DNA of 64,000 bases from Zygnema cylindricum (GCA_037447655.1 JBBHKE010002445.1:520969-584968); one strand, 5' to 3'; positions 32,355 through 43,136 are shown, counted from the first letter of the stretch. Translations and numbers: made by a program. The notes: generated by a model from the letters alone, not told the origin.

Positions 32355-32366
32355 TGGTATCAAAGC
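32355..32366 (+). promoter_or_regulatory. Copia-B primer-binding site (3' end of initiator tRNA-Met)
   Basis: TGGTATCAAAGC differs by one base from TGGTATCAGAGC, the classical plant LTR primer site complementary to the 3' end of initiator tRNA-Met. This is a different part of the tRNA from the one used by copia-A. Confidence 0.75.
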
Positions 32367-32582
32367 GGGTAGAGCTCCATTGTAGTGTACGGGGGGAAGG
32401 AATAAAAAGAAGTCCCCTTTCACTCCCTCCTCTTCAGTTACCCCTATGTCGAACTTTTGGGAAAATCTGCCGACTCCCGAGGATCCTCCTAAAGAAGAAA
32501 GAGAGTTCAGTTTTACCGGAGCCGCATTTGAGTCATCATTCCCACGGATTAATTTGATCAAAATAGAGGTGTCGGTGGCTCT

Positions 32583-33886
32583 ATGTCTGACAATCAAATG
32601 CGAGAGTATTTGGAGAATTTCATGCGTCGAATTGATGAGAAATTCTCGGCCGTGGATAGGAGGTTTGATGAATTAACTCACGGTGATCCGGATCCCGATC
32701 CGGATGGAGATGATTCCGATGATACTGATGAGGAGGCTAAGAAAGTGAAAGATAAGAGGGGGAAACTTAAGCTTGATGACGATTCCGATTTAGAAGAAGA
32801 TAGTCAAGGAGGAGTGGAAGTGTTTCAGATGCCCAGAAAGACCGTCGTATTCAATGGATCGAATTACCCTTCGTGGAAGAAATATATTCGAGCTCAATTG
32901 ATTTTGAGAGGCCTTTGGAAGGTCGTCAATGGAGAAGAGAAAATGCCGGTTGGAGATGCTAAGGCTCGTCGTTTGTGGAAGCGAAAGAATCTTGCGGCCA
33001 TCACCGGATTAATGCAAACGTGTTCGGTGTTCGTGAATGATCATTTCCTCACGCATAGCACCGCACACGGATGTTGGAAGGCATTGGAATCCCAATTTGA
33101 GAGGGGAATCCAAAATAAAGGGCAATACATGTTCTCCGATTTCATGCAATTTAAAATGAAATCCAACAAATCTTTCGACGATGCCGTGAGGAGATTCAAT
33201 ATTATTGTGGAGGAACTTCTTAACAATGGCAGAGTGATCACGGAGGAGGACAAAGTAACCGGATTTTTGAATGCATAACCGGATAAGTGGATCCACCTCA
33301 AGGAGATTTTACCCGCGAGGGAATATAACACCTACGAGTTTATTGTGAATTATTTAAAGATGGCGGAGAGTAATCGTGTTAGCTCTTCAAAGGGCTCTTT
33401 GGGCACGGGATCCTTGAATGTGACCGCTCCCGAATTCGCGGATTTACATTATTTCCATGGAAGAGGGGGTGGAAAAGGAGGAGGTCCGAGAGGTCGTGGA
33501 AAATGGCTTGATAGGGGCGGAAATTCGAGACCTCGGTCCGCCCAGAATGATAATAGCAACGTCTTGTGTTTCCGTTGCAACCGGCCCGGTCATTTTCCGG
33601 CTTCGTGTCCGAAAAAGGAGAGAGAATGCTTCAATTGTGGGAAACTAGGCCACACGAGCCAACAATGCTACTCTAAATTTAGTAGCGGAGGAGTAAGAGG
33701 CGGTCACAGTTTTGGAGGTCGCGGTCGTGGACGTGATAGTGGTCGTGGTCGTGGACGCTATGGCGGCCATGGCGGCAACCATGGAAATTTCGTTGACTTG
33801 GGAAATTTTGAAGGAGACGAAGGAGGACAAACGTTCACTTGTCTCCACCTCTCTATTCATTCATTAAGTGAACTAAGTGACGCACG
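32583..33886 (+). pseudogene. Copia-B gag with two zinc knuckles and an RGG-like tail
   Basis: From ATG 32583: an N-terminal helical region (REYLENFMRRIDEKFSAVD), an Asp-rich stretch, then the UBN2-like Gag core (NYPSWKKYIRAQLILRGLWK ... WKALESQFERGIQNKGQYMFSDF). A nonsense codon TAA at 33276-33278 interrupts it; the minus-strand copy at 17.5-19.3 kb has TTA there. Downstream are two CCHC knuckles, CFRCNRPGHFPASC and CFNCGKLGHTSQQC (33570-33665), then Gly/Arg-rich repeats. Apart from the nonsense codon the frame is open, so this copy is younger than copia-A1. Confidence 0.85.
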
Positions 33887-34328
33887 CGAAAAGGAGTGGA
33901 TTATTGACACGGGAGCGCCTCACCACGTGTGTACGGACGCTACACTTTTTGACGACATGCGCTCACTTACCGTACCAAAATTAATTACGGTCGCAAGTGG
34001 ACAAACGATTACGGTTGGTAAAGTGGGTACCGTTCGTTTAAATTTACCCACATGGGACCGTTTTGGAAATGAAACTATTTCGGAGGCACGATTATTGAAC
34101 GTCTTGTTTATTCCGGAAGGTTCCGTCAACTTGTTAAGCGTACCTCAAATTCAGCGCGCCGGTGGTAGGGTAGTCGCTACGGGCGATTCGGCGATTCATA
34201 TTTATCGCGCCGACGGCAAATTAATCGGCGAAGGCGAAGTAACCAATTCAATGCATAGTCGACATTTATGGAGGGGACCGAGGAAGAATGCTACTTCCAC
34301 GGGTATCCTAAATCAAATCTCGGAATGA
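33887..34328 (+). pseudogene. Copia-B protease
   Basis: EWIIDTGAPHHVCTDATLFDD (about 33893-33958) is the active-site segment with D-T-G-A-P; the usual residue after Ala is Ser or Thr. LLNVLFIPEGSVNLLSVPQI follows, as in copia proteases. The frame ends at TGA 34326-34328 just before the pre-integrase domain. Confidence 0.8.
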
Positions 34329-35640
34329 AAGGGAGATTTAACGTTATGGCACCATCGGATGTGTCATACATCCGAAGGAAATTTGAGGAAAATGATAAAA
34401 ACTGCATGTGTGAGAGGATTAGATCTTGCTACCGGCAAAAAAGTAAATGGGTGTGATGGATGTAGTCAAGGACGACAAATTCGGAAATCACATCCAACGA
34501 AGGATGTGAAATTTCGGGCTCAACATCCTTTGGAGCTTGTCCACGTTGATCTATGTGGACAAATTAAGCCGGAAAGCCTTGGAGGAAATCGATATATTAT
34601 GGTCATCGTTGATGATTACTCGAGATTTTTGTGGGTTCGATTATTGAAGAGGAAATCGGATGCTCTTCAAACTTTTATTGAGTGGCATGCATTTGCCGAA
34701 AGACAATGCGAACGGAAGTTGAAAGCCATTCGTTCGGATAATGGAGGCGAATTTATTGCATTTGAGAGGTATAGTTAGGAGAAAGGAATTACCCAACCAT
34801 TTACTTCACCTTATTCTCCGGAATCAAATGGAGTTGCCGAAAGGAAAAATAGGACCTTACAAGAAATGGTGAGGGCGATGGTGCATTCGGCCGGTCAAAG
34901 TATCTCATTATGGGGAGATGCCATCCTCACGGCCAATTACATTTGTAATCGGAGACTAACTTCGGTTTCCGGTGACAAAACACCATTCGAATTACTTTAT
35001 GGGCGAAAACCGGCTCTCCATCATCTCCGAATTTGGGGATGTCGTGCTACGGTGTATGTGGATCAAGTGAAAAGGAATGGGAAATTTGCGGCTAGAAGTT
35101 GGCCCGGAATTTTCGTGAGCTATAGCACGAAAGGAAATCTTTATCGTGTATTTGATCCTGTTCGTCGTATTGTGGAAGAATCCCGAAATGTTAATTTTCA
35201 TGAAGGCTTAAAATCGGTTATCGAAAAATCGTCGGAATTGAAGAAAAATCTTGATTTTTATGAGGTAGGCGATGTTACCAATTTCCCAGAAATTGAGGAT
35301 TCGGATTCGGATGAGGAGCCGAAACCCATTGTCAACATCAAGAAGGGAAAATCAAATGTTGATTCACGATCGGAGAAATTGGACATTGACATTGATTTTC
35401 GGAGTAATGTGAGCCGAAATTCCAAAATGTCGACGGAAAGTCAAAAATCTTCGAGTTCAATCGAATGTGGACGAGGAGGAGAAGATTGTGGAACAAGTTC
35501 CGGTCCTTAGACGGAGTACTGGAGAAAAGCGAGGAAAGAAACCGAATCGGCTTTCTTATGACAAAATTGGTGGAGAGAATTCCAATTCCCATTATTTCGT
35601 CTCCGATGCGAAGGAGACGGAATTCCTTTTATAGCAATTA
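34329..35640 (+). pseudogene. Copia-B integrase, one internal stop
   Basis: LWHHRMCHTSEGNLRKM...CDGCSQG gives the HHCC motif. The catalytic triad is complete: HVDLCGQI (Asp), AIRSDNGGEF (Asp), SPESNGVAERKNRTLQEM (Glu), but TAG at 34776-34778 separates the second Asp from the Glu. The C-terminal region (FELLYGRKPALHHLRIWGC) is followed by an acidic linker with NFPEIEDSDSDEEPKP. The frame closes at 35508-35510. A second frame continues toward RT. Confidence 0.85.
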
Positions 35641-35830
35641 ATGTGCGAGAATTTGGCCGGCGATCCTCAATCATACGCGGAGGCAAGAAACTCGTGTGAT
35701 TGGGAAACGAAGTGGAAGCCGGCATGGGAGAAGGAGTATAAATCAATGTGGAAAATCGGACATTTGAGGAAGTAAAATTACCGGAAGGAAAGAAAGCGAT
35801 TGACGCGAAATGGGTCTTCAAAACAAAGTC
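35641..35830 (+). pseudogene. Copia-B RT N-terminus, truncated
   Basis: LAGDPQSYAEARNSCDWETKWKPAW-like and LPEGKKAIDAKWVFKTK (about 35655-35828) are the conserved lead-in of copia RT. The element then breaks off at about 35830 and a gypsy RT follows. The rest of Pol and the 3' LTR are absent. Confidence 0.75.
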
Positions 35831-35837
35831 CACTCGC

Positions 35838-36130
35838 TGGATGAGTCCAGTTTTACGAAGTAGTTTCCAAAGCTCCGCACACCCATTGGTCATTTTCAGT
35901 ATATGGTCTTTTATTTGTATTAACTAATGCACCGACGACATTCCAGCATGTCATGAACAATATGTTTAGACCGTTCTTCGGCAAGTTTTGAAAACTTTTG
36001 GGCAGGTTTATCCGTACCTAAATGATATCCTTACCTTTTTGTTAGCCAGGTTTATCTGTTCTTAGATGATATCCTTATATTTTTGTTGGATCCGGTACCT
36101 TCACGAGAACCATGTTCGACAATTTTTTCA
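35838..36130 (+). pseudogene. Ty3/gypsy RT fragment
   Basis: In two frames: YGLLFVLTNAPTTFQHVMNNMFRPFFGKF, the gypsy RT block normally reading F-G-L-T-N-A-P, followed by a degraded, partly duplicated Y-L-D-D-I-L-like stretch (CCTAAATGATATCCTTA at 36018 and CTTAGATGATATCCTTA at 36061). The direct fusion to copia-B is a recombination or nested-deletion joint. Confidence 0.75.
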
Positions 36131-36488
36131 AAATGAATAATTTTATGAAATGCAAAGATGAGGTCATTTTGTCTCATAATTAAGATTTAAATTTTAATTA
36201 TTCAGACGAGGAAGAAAAATTAACCATTCATACACTCTAGAGGTTATATCTGAACTTAAATAATTGATGTCGCAAATGGAAAATTTATAAAAAAATAATG
36301 ATTGACATCTTGAGAATAAAAAAATATGGGAAACAGACATTGGAATATGGCATGTCACACATTAACATTAAAAAAAGAGAGTGAGAAAGAGAGAGAGAGA
36401 CTTGAAGATGTCGGAAACAAAATATGTTTTTTCCACTTTTATAGGAAACGTGTATTCTTTTACTGGAAGGTTTAGGATCATCTTACAC
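36131..36488. other. AT-rich stretch with a GA microsatellite
   Basis: GAGAGTGAGAAAGAGAGAGAGAG lies at 36377-36399. No gene is supported on the plus strand. On the minus strand this is the region just inside the putative first intron. Confidence 0.4.
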
Positions 36489-36770
36489 ATCATTTGGAAG
36501 CCTAAATCCACACTTGGTAGATATTTCTTTTTCGACCTTTTCGTGCGCCAATTTCGTTTCTGACTCACTTTTGAAATGTGGATCGTCCACTTTATTGGAT
36601 CCGCCACCTGTCATGACCTCATTGGTTCGGGATTTTATACCGGAATTTGCGCCAACATTTTCAAAAAGACATTTTACTGTGCGACGTCCTATAGACGAAT
36701 AGCATTCCAGAATAAAAAGAAGGAAAAAGATAACGATACGACAAAACGTTTTGCGGATTGTCAGAGACAT
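36489..36770 (-). CDS. Probable first exon of the O-fucosyltransferase-like gene (signal anchor and stem)
   Basis: ATG at 36770-36768 opens 94 codons: MSLTIRKTFCR, a hydrophobic run IVIFFLLFIL (residues 12-21), then a hydrophilic stem ending CGFRLPND. This is the layout of a type-II Golgi enzyme N-terminus, which the catalytic exons lack. The leader just upstream on the minus strand is CT-rich (TCTCTCTTCCATCTCTCTTCCC), common in plant 5' UTRs. The donor GAT|GTGTAAGA gives phase 0, matching the acceptor at 26988. An in-frame upstream Met (36827) is possible. The link to the catalytic exons is an inference from phase, strand and domain logic. Confidence 0.5.
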
Positions 36771-37089
36771 GGTTTCGGTGCAGAGGAGAGAGGGAAGAGA
36801 GATGGAAGAGAGAGATATAGAAAGCATAATATCTAAAAGTTACGTAACGAATAAAAAAAAGGAAGGACCCTTTTTTGTCATAAACGTACAAAAATAATAT
36901 CGTCGGAACAAACGTACACATAAAGTACGTACTTAAAGAAAGTACAAACGTTTGGTTAGGTCATGAACTGTTTGTGTCAGCTGTTCCGACAAATGTACAA
37001 ACTGCAGAAAAACGACAAACAGCCTGTAGCTGAGAGTCGAAAACATCGTCTCAGAGCCTTTTGCTTTGCCCTAGTGGCAGATGTCAGAA
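36771..37089. promoter_or_regulatory. Putative promoter and 5' UTR region of the minus-strand gene
   Basis: Minus-strand CT-rich leader (36775-36830), then AT-rich sequence with a cluster of GTAC words at 36887-36945. No clear TATA box at a convincing distance. The call depends on exon 1. Confidence 0.3.
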
Positions 37090-37260
37090 TCAGGTGCCAG
37101 ATCCGTACACAATCCGTACCCGAGCCATACCCGGGCGGCCGCGTAGGATCTCGAACGGATTCGGGTGCCAGATTTTGGGGGGCGGAGGGTGATACATAAA
37201 AAAAACAAAAATCGGGTACGGCCGGGTAACCAAAAAGTGAAAAAAAAATGAAGGTTTGGT
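37090..37260. repeat. Dispersed repeat with CCGGGTACGGCCGGGTAACC
   Basis: Contains ATCCGTACACAATCCGTACCC, GGGGGGCGGAGGGTGATAC and CGGGTACGGCCGGGTAACC followed by A-runs. Related to 28270-28450 (plus orientation) and 15640-15710 (reverse). Element class unknown. Confidence 0.6.
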
Positions 37261-37265
37261 AGGTA

Positions 37266-37500
37266 CTTACTACACCGCCAATCGCTATTAGAGTAAATAA
37301 CGCTAATTCGGTGCCCTTTTACAAAAAAATTAAACCTGAAATACAATCCATAATTCTATTTTTTCCTTAACACCTTTTATGGCTCTTTTTATAATTAGCG
37401 TTAATAAAGAAAGTACACTGCGATGTTTATAGTGTGCTGTACGGACATTGTTTGTCCGTACCAAAATGTACTTTTTGAAATAAAAATGTACAAAAAGTCA
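37266..37500. repeat. MITE copy (same family as 30414 and 38668)
   Basis: Starts CTACACCGCCAATCGCTATTAGAG and continues TCGGTGCCCTTTT, ACAATCCATAATTCTATTTTTTCC, TGTACGGACAT. The right side is not recognisable. Confidence 0.7.
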
Positions 37501-37549
37501 TATAATGTAATGATGTACACTTTATTACATAATGTGAGATGGAAAAACC

Positions 37550-38667
37550 ATCAAAGTACAAAGGGGGTAAAAAAAATAAATAGAACATTTAAAGACTACA
37601 AGAGCCAGTAGCTAGGAAAACAAAACAAAACAAAACAAACAAATGAGGAAAAACAAAAGCAACTAGGCTAACTAGCAAGACTAAACGAAAAACCAAAGAT
37701 GACTAGACAAAAGAGGAAAAACCCACTCTATATGATTCCCCACAACCCCAGCCAACTAAATTCCACACCCCCGAAGATCGTGGATGTGGACTAGATCTCG
37801 TGGAGGAAGGTCGGGAGGCTTCGCCTATCGTCCCCCACCGTGTTTCGACGGAGAAGGGCCGCAGCTTGCGCTCGTTGAAGGGCGACCGATACACGTTGCC
37901 GATAAAAAGCAACCAGAAGGCTTGGGTGAGGGCTCCCTAGAATCAGAAGCTCTCTTAGCACAGTTGCGAAGAAAATCATCGAAAGACTTTTCCAAAGAAC
38001 CAAAAATCTCTACGGCAAATGGGACGAACTGGTCCGCCGGGTCTCGGTGAGCGTAATCCCTTTCTTTAGAAGCCGTTGCGTCCCGAGCCACCACACCTGA
38101 ATGCACCGCCGCGCGAGAAGAAATGTGGGTCCCCGTCGGATCAGTAAGAACCACATCACCCAAAGTCCACCCAGTCCCATGGAGGAAAACCAAGTCAACC
38201 CGAGGGCTTCGGAGGCCACTAGATTGGGGACGAGGAGGTAAGATATGAGAAACCTCGAGCTTCACAATGTAGCCTGCTTCAACACCAATCGCAGCAACCG
38301 CATCACGAACCAAATCATGCGCGACGGTACGTTCACCCCCCCCGCGAACAACAAAGTAAATGGATGTCGTCGAAGTCAATAGGTTGGTTGCAAACACAGT
38401 TGGGGCGCCCAAGAAGCGGAGGGTGAGGCAAAACCCAAACGAAGGCGGATAGCAGAGGTGAACTGGTCAGACGTTATACGAAGGGTCGAAAAATTGGGTG
38501 TTGCCTGTAACCACGCACCGACTCCCGGCCCAGAACACGAACGTAAATGAGCACGCGATTGAGTAAAAGGTAGCGCGTTCAATAAATCATGGAATTCAGC
38601 GACTGCCAACTGCTCGGATATGCGTTGCTGCACATGGTAGTTATTGTCAACAATAAAAGACGGGAAC
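37550..38667 (-). pseudogene. LINE-like retrotransposon 3' end (post-RT region)
   Basis: On the minus strand: VDNNYHVQQRISEQLAVAEFHDLL, then SRAHLRSCSGPGVGAWLQATP and FTSAIRLRLG, then after a frame change GGERTVAHDLVRDAVAAIGVEAG, PRVDLVF, DVVLTDPTG and FVPFAVEIFGSLEKSFDDF. I recognise this order from the C-terminal part of plant and algal non-LTR reverse transcriptases, after the RT domain: a C/H finger region followed by an endonuclease-like segment. The finger is degraded. A 3' UTR ends near 37550 with TACAAAGG and GACTACAA words shared with the second copy. RT itself is absent; the foldback at 38668 forms the boundary. Confidence 0.65.
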
Positions 38668-39577
38668 TGTATTTTGGGTTGTCCTGAATAATAAATACCC
38701 GCCCTTTCGATGTCTACAATAATATGTGTACCCGTACAAAATCTGACAATTCGTACGCCGTCGCGCTGTTCACACGGTCGACGGATGAACATATGAGAAC
38801 GTGATTTTTGTCGACGAGTTTTCGTCGCTTTCTTCCAGTACACATTCACATGTGTGCACAATAATGTTAAGTGTCTTTTTATGCCTTTGTAATTCAAAAA
38901 GTACCACTTCGTACGGAAATATTATGTACGTACGCCACACTATTTCCATCGAAGTGTACTTTCAGTATTAACGCTAATTGAAAAAAAACCCTCATTAGAA
39001 TAATGGAAAAAACATAATTATGGATTGTATTTCGGTTTTTTTTTTTGAAAAAAGGGCACCGAGTTGGCATTATATACTCTAAAAGCGATTGACGGTGTAC
39101 AATCCATAATTCTATTTTTTCCATTATTCTAATTAGGGTTTTTTTTTCAATTAGCGTTAATATTGAAAGTACACTTCGATGGAAATAGTGTGGCGTACGG
39201 ACATAATATTTCCCTACAAAGTGGTACATTTTGAATTACAAAGGCATAAAAAGACACTTAACATTATTGCGCACACATGTGAATGTGTACTGGAAGAAAG
39301 CGACACAAACTCGTCGACAAAAATCACGTTCTCATATGTTCATCCGTCGACCATGTGAACAGCGCGACGACGTATCAATTGTCAGATTTTGTACGGATAC
39401 ACATATTACAGTAGACATCAAAAGGGCGGGTATTTATAATTCAGGACAACCCAAATTTCAGTTAGGGATTAATTAGTATATATTTTTTTTTTCAAAAAAA
39501 ACATTTACCGATTAGTGTTAATAACACTAATTTTTTTTTACGCTATTTATCCCGTTACTCTAATAGCGATTGACGGT
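38668..39577. mobile_element. Foldback: two MITE copies head to head
   Basis: The left arm (about 38668-39098) and right arm (about 39098-39462) are reverse complements over roughly 360 bp with few differences. Each arm contains a short frame starting MNYKGIKRHLTLL. The centre holds the MITE end GATTGACGGTGTAC (39085-39098). The right copy continues to 39577 and ends CTCTAATAGCGATTGACGGTGA. So it is two inverted copies of the 30414-type MITE rather than one palindrome. Confidence 0.8.
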
Positions 39578-39772
39578 GAACTGTATTGTACAGAACTGTA
39601 CTGTACGGTACAGTAGTGTCCATACATTACACACCAAAAAAAAAGTGAATAAAAAAGAGTCCGATTCGGGTATCTGAAATTTTGACTTTTGCGACCGTGC
39701 TACAAGATACAATAGTTTCTGTATACTGGTATAGTCCTTTGGTCCTTCCGTTTTTTTTGGCCCTTTGACATA
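39578..39772. other. AT-rich, palindromic GTAC cluster
   Basis: GTACAGAACTGTACTGTACGGTACAGTAG (about 39588-39617) is a dense run of GTAC dyads. Otherwise unassigned. Confidence 0.5.
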
Positions 39773-40548
39773 GGGTTTGTCCCCATGTACTTGTAACTTA
39801 GCGAACTTACTTTGCTTTTAACGCGGATCCGCCGGATCCGGTTTTCAAGTGTCCCTATGTTTGTAAGGACGAAATCGTAACTTACGCATGTGACGATTGT
39901 ATACGTCAACAATACCTATGACGGATGTTAACGTCTACAATCTGTGGTCGCACTATTTTTTTTGGAACTGCTTGTGACGTCGCATGTCTTACCGTGTCAT
40001 TGTAGACGTAGCGCATTCCAACCTGTGCCGTTTCACGGTTGAAGACGGGGCGCTTTGCCTTTGCCATTCCTGTTCGATCGACGTGAAATGGCATCTGAAT
40101 TTGAAGACCCCTGCAAAAAATAAATCCGTACTGGACGAAAACGGACAAATCCAAACAAATTGTGTACTTTTCTTTGTCGTATTGGAATGCAAACAGACAA
40201 AAAATAGCGAATTCTGTACTTTTATTTGTCCTTAGAAATCATATGAAAACTTTCGAATATTTCGACACGTGCGAATATATGTTCCTATTTGTTTATAGAA
40301 AATCCCTAGTTTTAAAACACATCGCGCACGTGTTTTAAAGATAAGGTTGAAGATGACGCTTTTTGTCGTCAAACTGGGTCGAAAAACACAAGACGACAAA
40401 TTTTGTACATCGTAAGTTCGAGGATGACGCAAATGTACTCTACAAATTTGCGATTCCTTCGTACGATTGGAACTTAGGCAGTACAGCGCTAAGTTTTACA
40501 GCAAAACGACAAAAAAAAACCCATACTTATGCACATGGGGATATACCC
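39773..40548. mobile_element. Harbinger-like MITE H5, 776 bp
   Basis: GGGTTTGTCCCCATGTAC (39773-39790) and GCACATGGGGATATACCC (40531-40548) are terminal inverted repeats. The flanking triplets are ATA on both sides (39770-39772, 40549-40551). It is the cleanest reference copy for H2, E1 and E2. It contains a MITE-wide motif TTTTAAAACACATCGC...GTGTTTTAAA. No transposase. Confidence 0.85.
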
Positions 40549-40874
40549 ATATATTCGATTGGTAGGTTGAAAGTTGTTATCGGCCGTCACAGATCTGTCA
40601 CGCGGCCGGCTAATTTGTCTTTACATTAAGCGTGCGGCCTTGGCTGGTTTGGAGTCACTATGTTTATAGATTTGTTTCGTAGATTCCTGGTCTCCGCGAA
40701 GATTCGGTTTTGAGACGACATATATTCGATTATTGTCGTCGTGCTAGATGTAATCTGTACTGACGATGCTATATTTCCATGTTGAAGTTAATACAATGCC
40801 AAAGTGCGTAGTTAACTTCGTCGTCGTGACACCAGAGAAGAACAACATTATTGCAAATATCGCAATGGAAGAAC
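40549..40874. other. Unassigned DNA
   Basis: No coding region or repeat assignment is supported. Confidence 0.4.
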
Positions 40875-42220
40875 CATATGGGTACAAAGGAAGAACGAAA
40901 GAAAAAAAACACTTAAAAGACTACAAATGTCAAAAGAAAATTGGAAAGGGGAAAAAATTGTTTGTCACATCTCGATAAGCTTAAACTCGTTTCTTCAAAT
41001 CTAATGCATCTCAAGACAAAAATACTATATGCAATATTGTATAAGAATAAGTGACTAACCCAGTTAGATTGGTGGGGTACCACATCACGGGGTCAGCCAG
41101 ACATCGTGAAAGAAAACCAAGTCAACACGGGGACGTCAAATACCCCTAGGTTCGGTGTGTGCGAGAAACCTCCCGTTTCATAACGTATCTTTATTCAGTC
41201 CTAATAGTTGCAATCGCATTTCACACAAGATCATAGCTATAGTTCATCCCCCTTTGTGTGAGCCATGAGTAGATGAGCCCTTTCGACATCAACATGATTG
41301 ATGAATACCGAAAGATACTTCTTTATAAGTGGCCGGCTGTATTTAGACAACACATGGGACGTGTCTAAGCGTAAAACAAGTGTCATCAAAATCATTGCGG
41401 TTGGCAATCGCGCACCAACCCTAGGGCCTTAACTCAAACGCGAATTAACACCCGCTTGAGCATAAGGCAGCACCACTATGGGCATTCAAAAGTCGGCGAC
41501 AAGTAATTACTTTACAACATGTTGTTGCACCTGAATGTTTGCTTGCAATGAGGGATGCAAAAGGCGAGACCTAAAATTGGTCTTCGAGTGGCAAAAGTGC
41601 ACAAGATGAGAGGATAGTCCAGTGAAATGATAACAGACATCCCCCCATCTTAGGGACAACGCGTTATAATCAATACATTTCTTACAAATAGATGAGAAGC
41701 CACCAAAGGCCGACTAGCTAAAGATGTCTTTGACGCGACTTAGACACGATAGTCATATAAAAAACACCACGCAAAACCGAGACCCTCGCTCGTTGATACT
41801 ATTTGATCAATTTCCCCATGTCTACCGAAGTGATGCAAGACATAAAAAAAATGGCTCTAGTAGTCCCGAAATAAGGATAAAGACAAATTCATCCGCGGTA
41901 AAACACACCTACATTTAAAACGTAATCGAACAAAACGATTTCTCAAAGTCTTAAATTTCAATTGGACCTCTGAAAGGTTAGGAAGGTCTTCGTTATGCGA
42001 GAGGGCTTCCAACAACTCATAAAAAGAAATGGTTTTGACGAGGCAAACCGTCTTTCTAATTTCCTCCTTTGGAAAAGCAATAATAAAAACATGTAGGGAA
42101 GAGGAAGATGCATAACAACACCTATAGACACCAAGTTATACACTTGGATGGCTCGACAGATAGTGTTGAATTTAAAATTTAGAATCGTGCGCACGCTTGT
42201 TTTTGCGCGTGTAAGCAATC
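40875..42220 (-). pseudogene. Second LINE-like 3' end, heavily degraded
   Basis: Collinear with 37550-38667. On the minus strand: FRSRLLHPSLQANIQVQQHVV (near 41570), VGARLPTAM (near 41420) and TWFSF (near 41110) line up with QPKIQFPSF..YHVQQRI, VGAWLQATP and VDLVFLHG of the first copy. Higher up (42060-41870) RKTVCLVKTISFYELLEAL and VRLRFKCRCVLPRMN look like the segment preceding it in RT. Many stops. The 3' UTR words TACAAAGGAAGAA and CTTAAAAGACTACAAATG (40885-40930) match the first copy. Confidence 0.6.
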
Positions 42221-43111
42221 ACCAAGAGTATTGTAGTGGTACTATTACGGGTTAGAATGGATCATAGTTCAAAAGTAGGCGTTTTAATGGTAGGCCTTTG
42301 GTTGGCGCCTTTATCGTAAGTTGTGTTATGGGCTTTTCATGTGATTTTTTTAGATCGCTACTTTGATCAGCGGCCGTTCGATCGTCATAATTTGATGTTG
42401 TAAATAAAACTTTTTGGTGCGAATGTTTTAATTGGTCCAAATAAGTCCGAATACAAAATGGGTCTTAAGGTCATATTGTATGTTTTGCATACAATAGGCA
42501 TATTGTATGGGCCTACTTTCACCTACTTTTGAACTATGGAATGGATCGACAGCTTGGGGGAGAATTACAATGATAGATGACAGTTGGAATTGGAGTAATT
42601 AACGACAGTCTGTCAATGGCATGTGAAAGGAGTAAGCCACGGGTGCACGACACCAGGTCTTTGGGGGGGTGTTGGTTTAGTTTCGTACGCACGTGTTTTA
42701 GCGTAGCCGTAATAAACGTTGTCAGACGTACATAATTTGGGGGAGTAAACGATTCATTGGTTCAAGTGATTTGGCACTGAATTACTTGGAAGATCGCTTC
42801 GGAAAAAAGGAATCCGGACGTGGAAACGTGGCTCAATTTTAATCGAGGACTACCGCGGCACTTATTGCTACACTACCAAACATTGATAAAGTACACAACG
42901 GTTTGTTTCGTCGAAGTGATCCGATTTCAGAGATTCATTTTGGTCGGCGGCAATACTACTGTAGTTATAGTTATGCGGCGTGAAGACAATGGACAAGTAC
43001 TCGCAATAGTGCAGGTATCATGATCCATGTATATGTAAAATAGGCGGACGCATAATACTACAAAGAGTTCGAATATGAAGAAATTACGGTATATCTTCAT
43101 GCGCCAAGGTA
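42221..43111. other. Unassigned region with three G-runs preceding TG
   Basis: CTTTGGGGGGGTGTTGG (42659-42675) and TTTGGGGGAGTAAACG (42737-42752) look like polypurine tract/LTR-start pairs, but no matching LTR or coding region was found. At 43112 a lone Harbinger-like end TAAGGGTACGTCCCATAG appears, cut at about 43137 by copia RT. Confidence 0.35.
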
Positions 43112-43136
43112 AGGGTACGTCCCATAGTTCAAAAGT

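Larger units (their letters stand above)
26988..36488 (-). other. Probable 9.5-kb intron packed with transposable elements
   Basis: If exon 1 at 36489-36770 is correct, this interval is a phase-0 intron with donor GAT|GTGTAAGA and acceptor TTCCAG|GTG. It contains a GA microsatellite, several MITEs, a copia-C LTR, a minisatellite, a plus-strand copia-B and a gypsy RT fragment. A weaker alternative uses small exons at 27249-27216 and 27094-27048. Confidence 0.45.

Noticed and set aside
37825-38412. Host gene of about 195 codons on the minus strand
   Set aside because: The translation matches the post-RT part of a LINE, continues in another frame upstream, and has a degraded second copy at 40.9-42.2 kb.
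42659-42760. Additional LTR starts after G-runs
   Set aside because: GGGGGGGTGTTGG looks like a polypurine tract plus LTR start, but no matching LTR sequence or coding remnant was found on either side.
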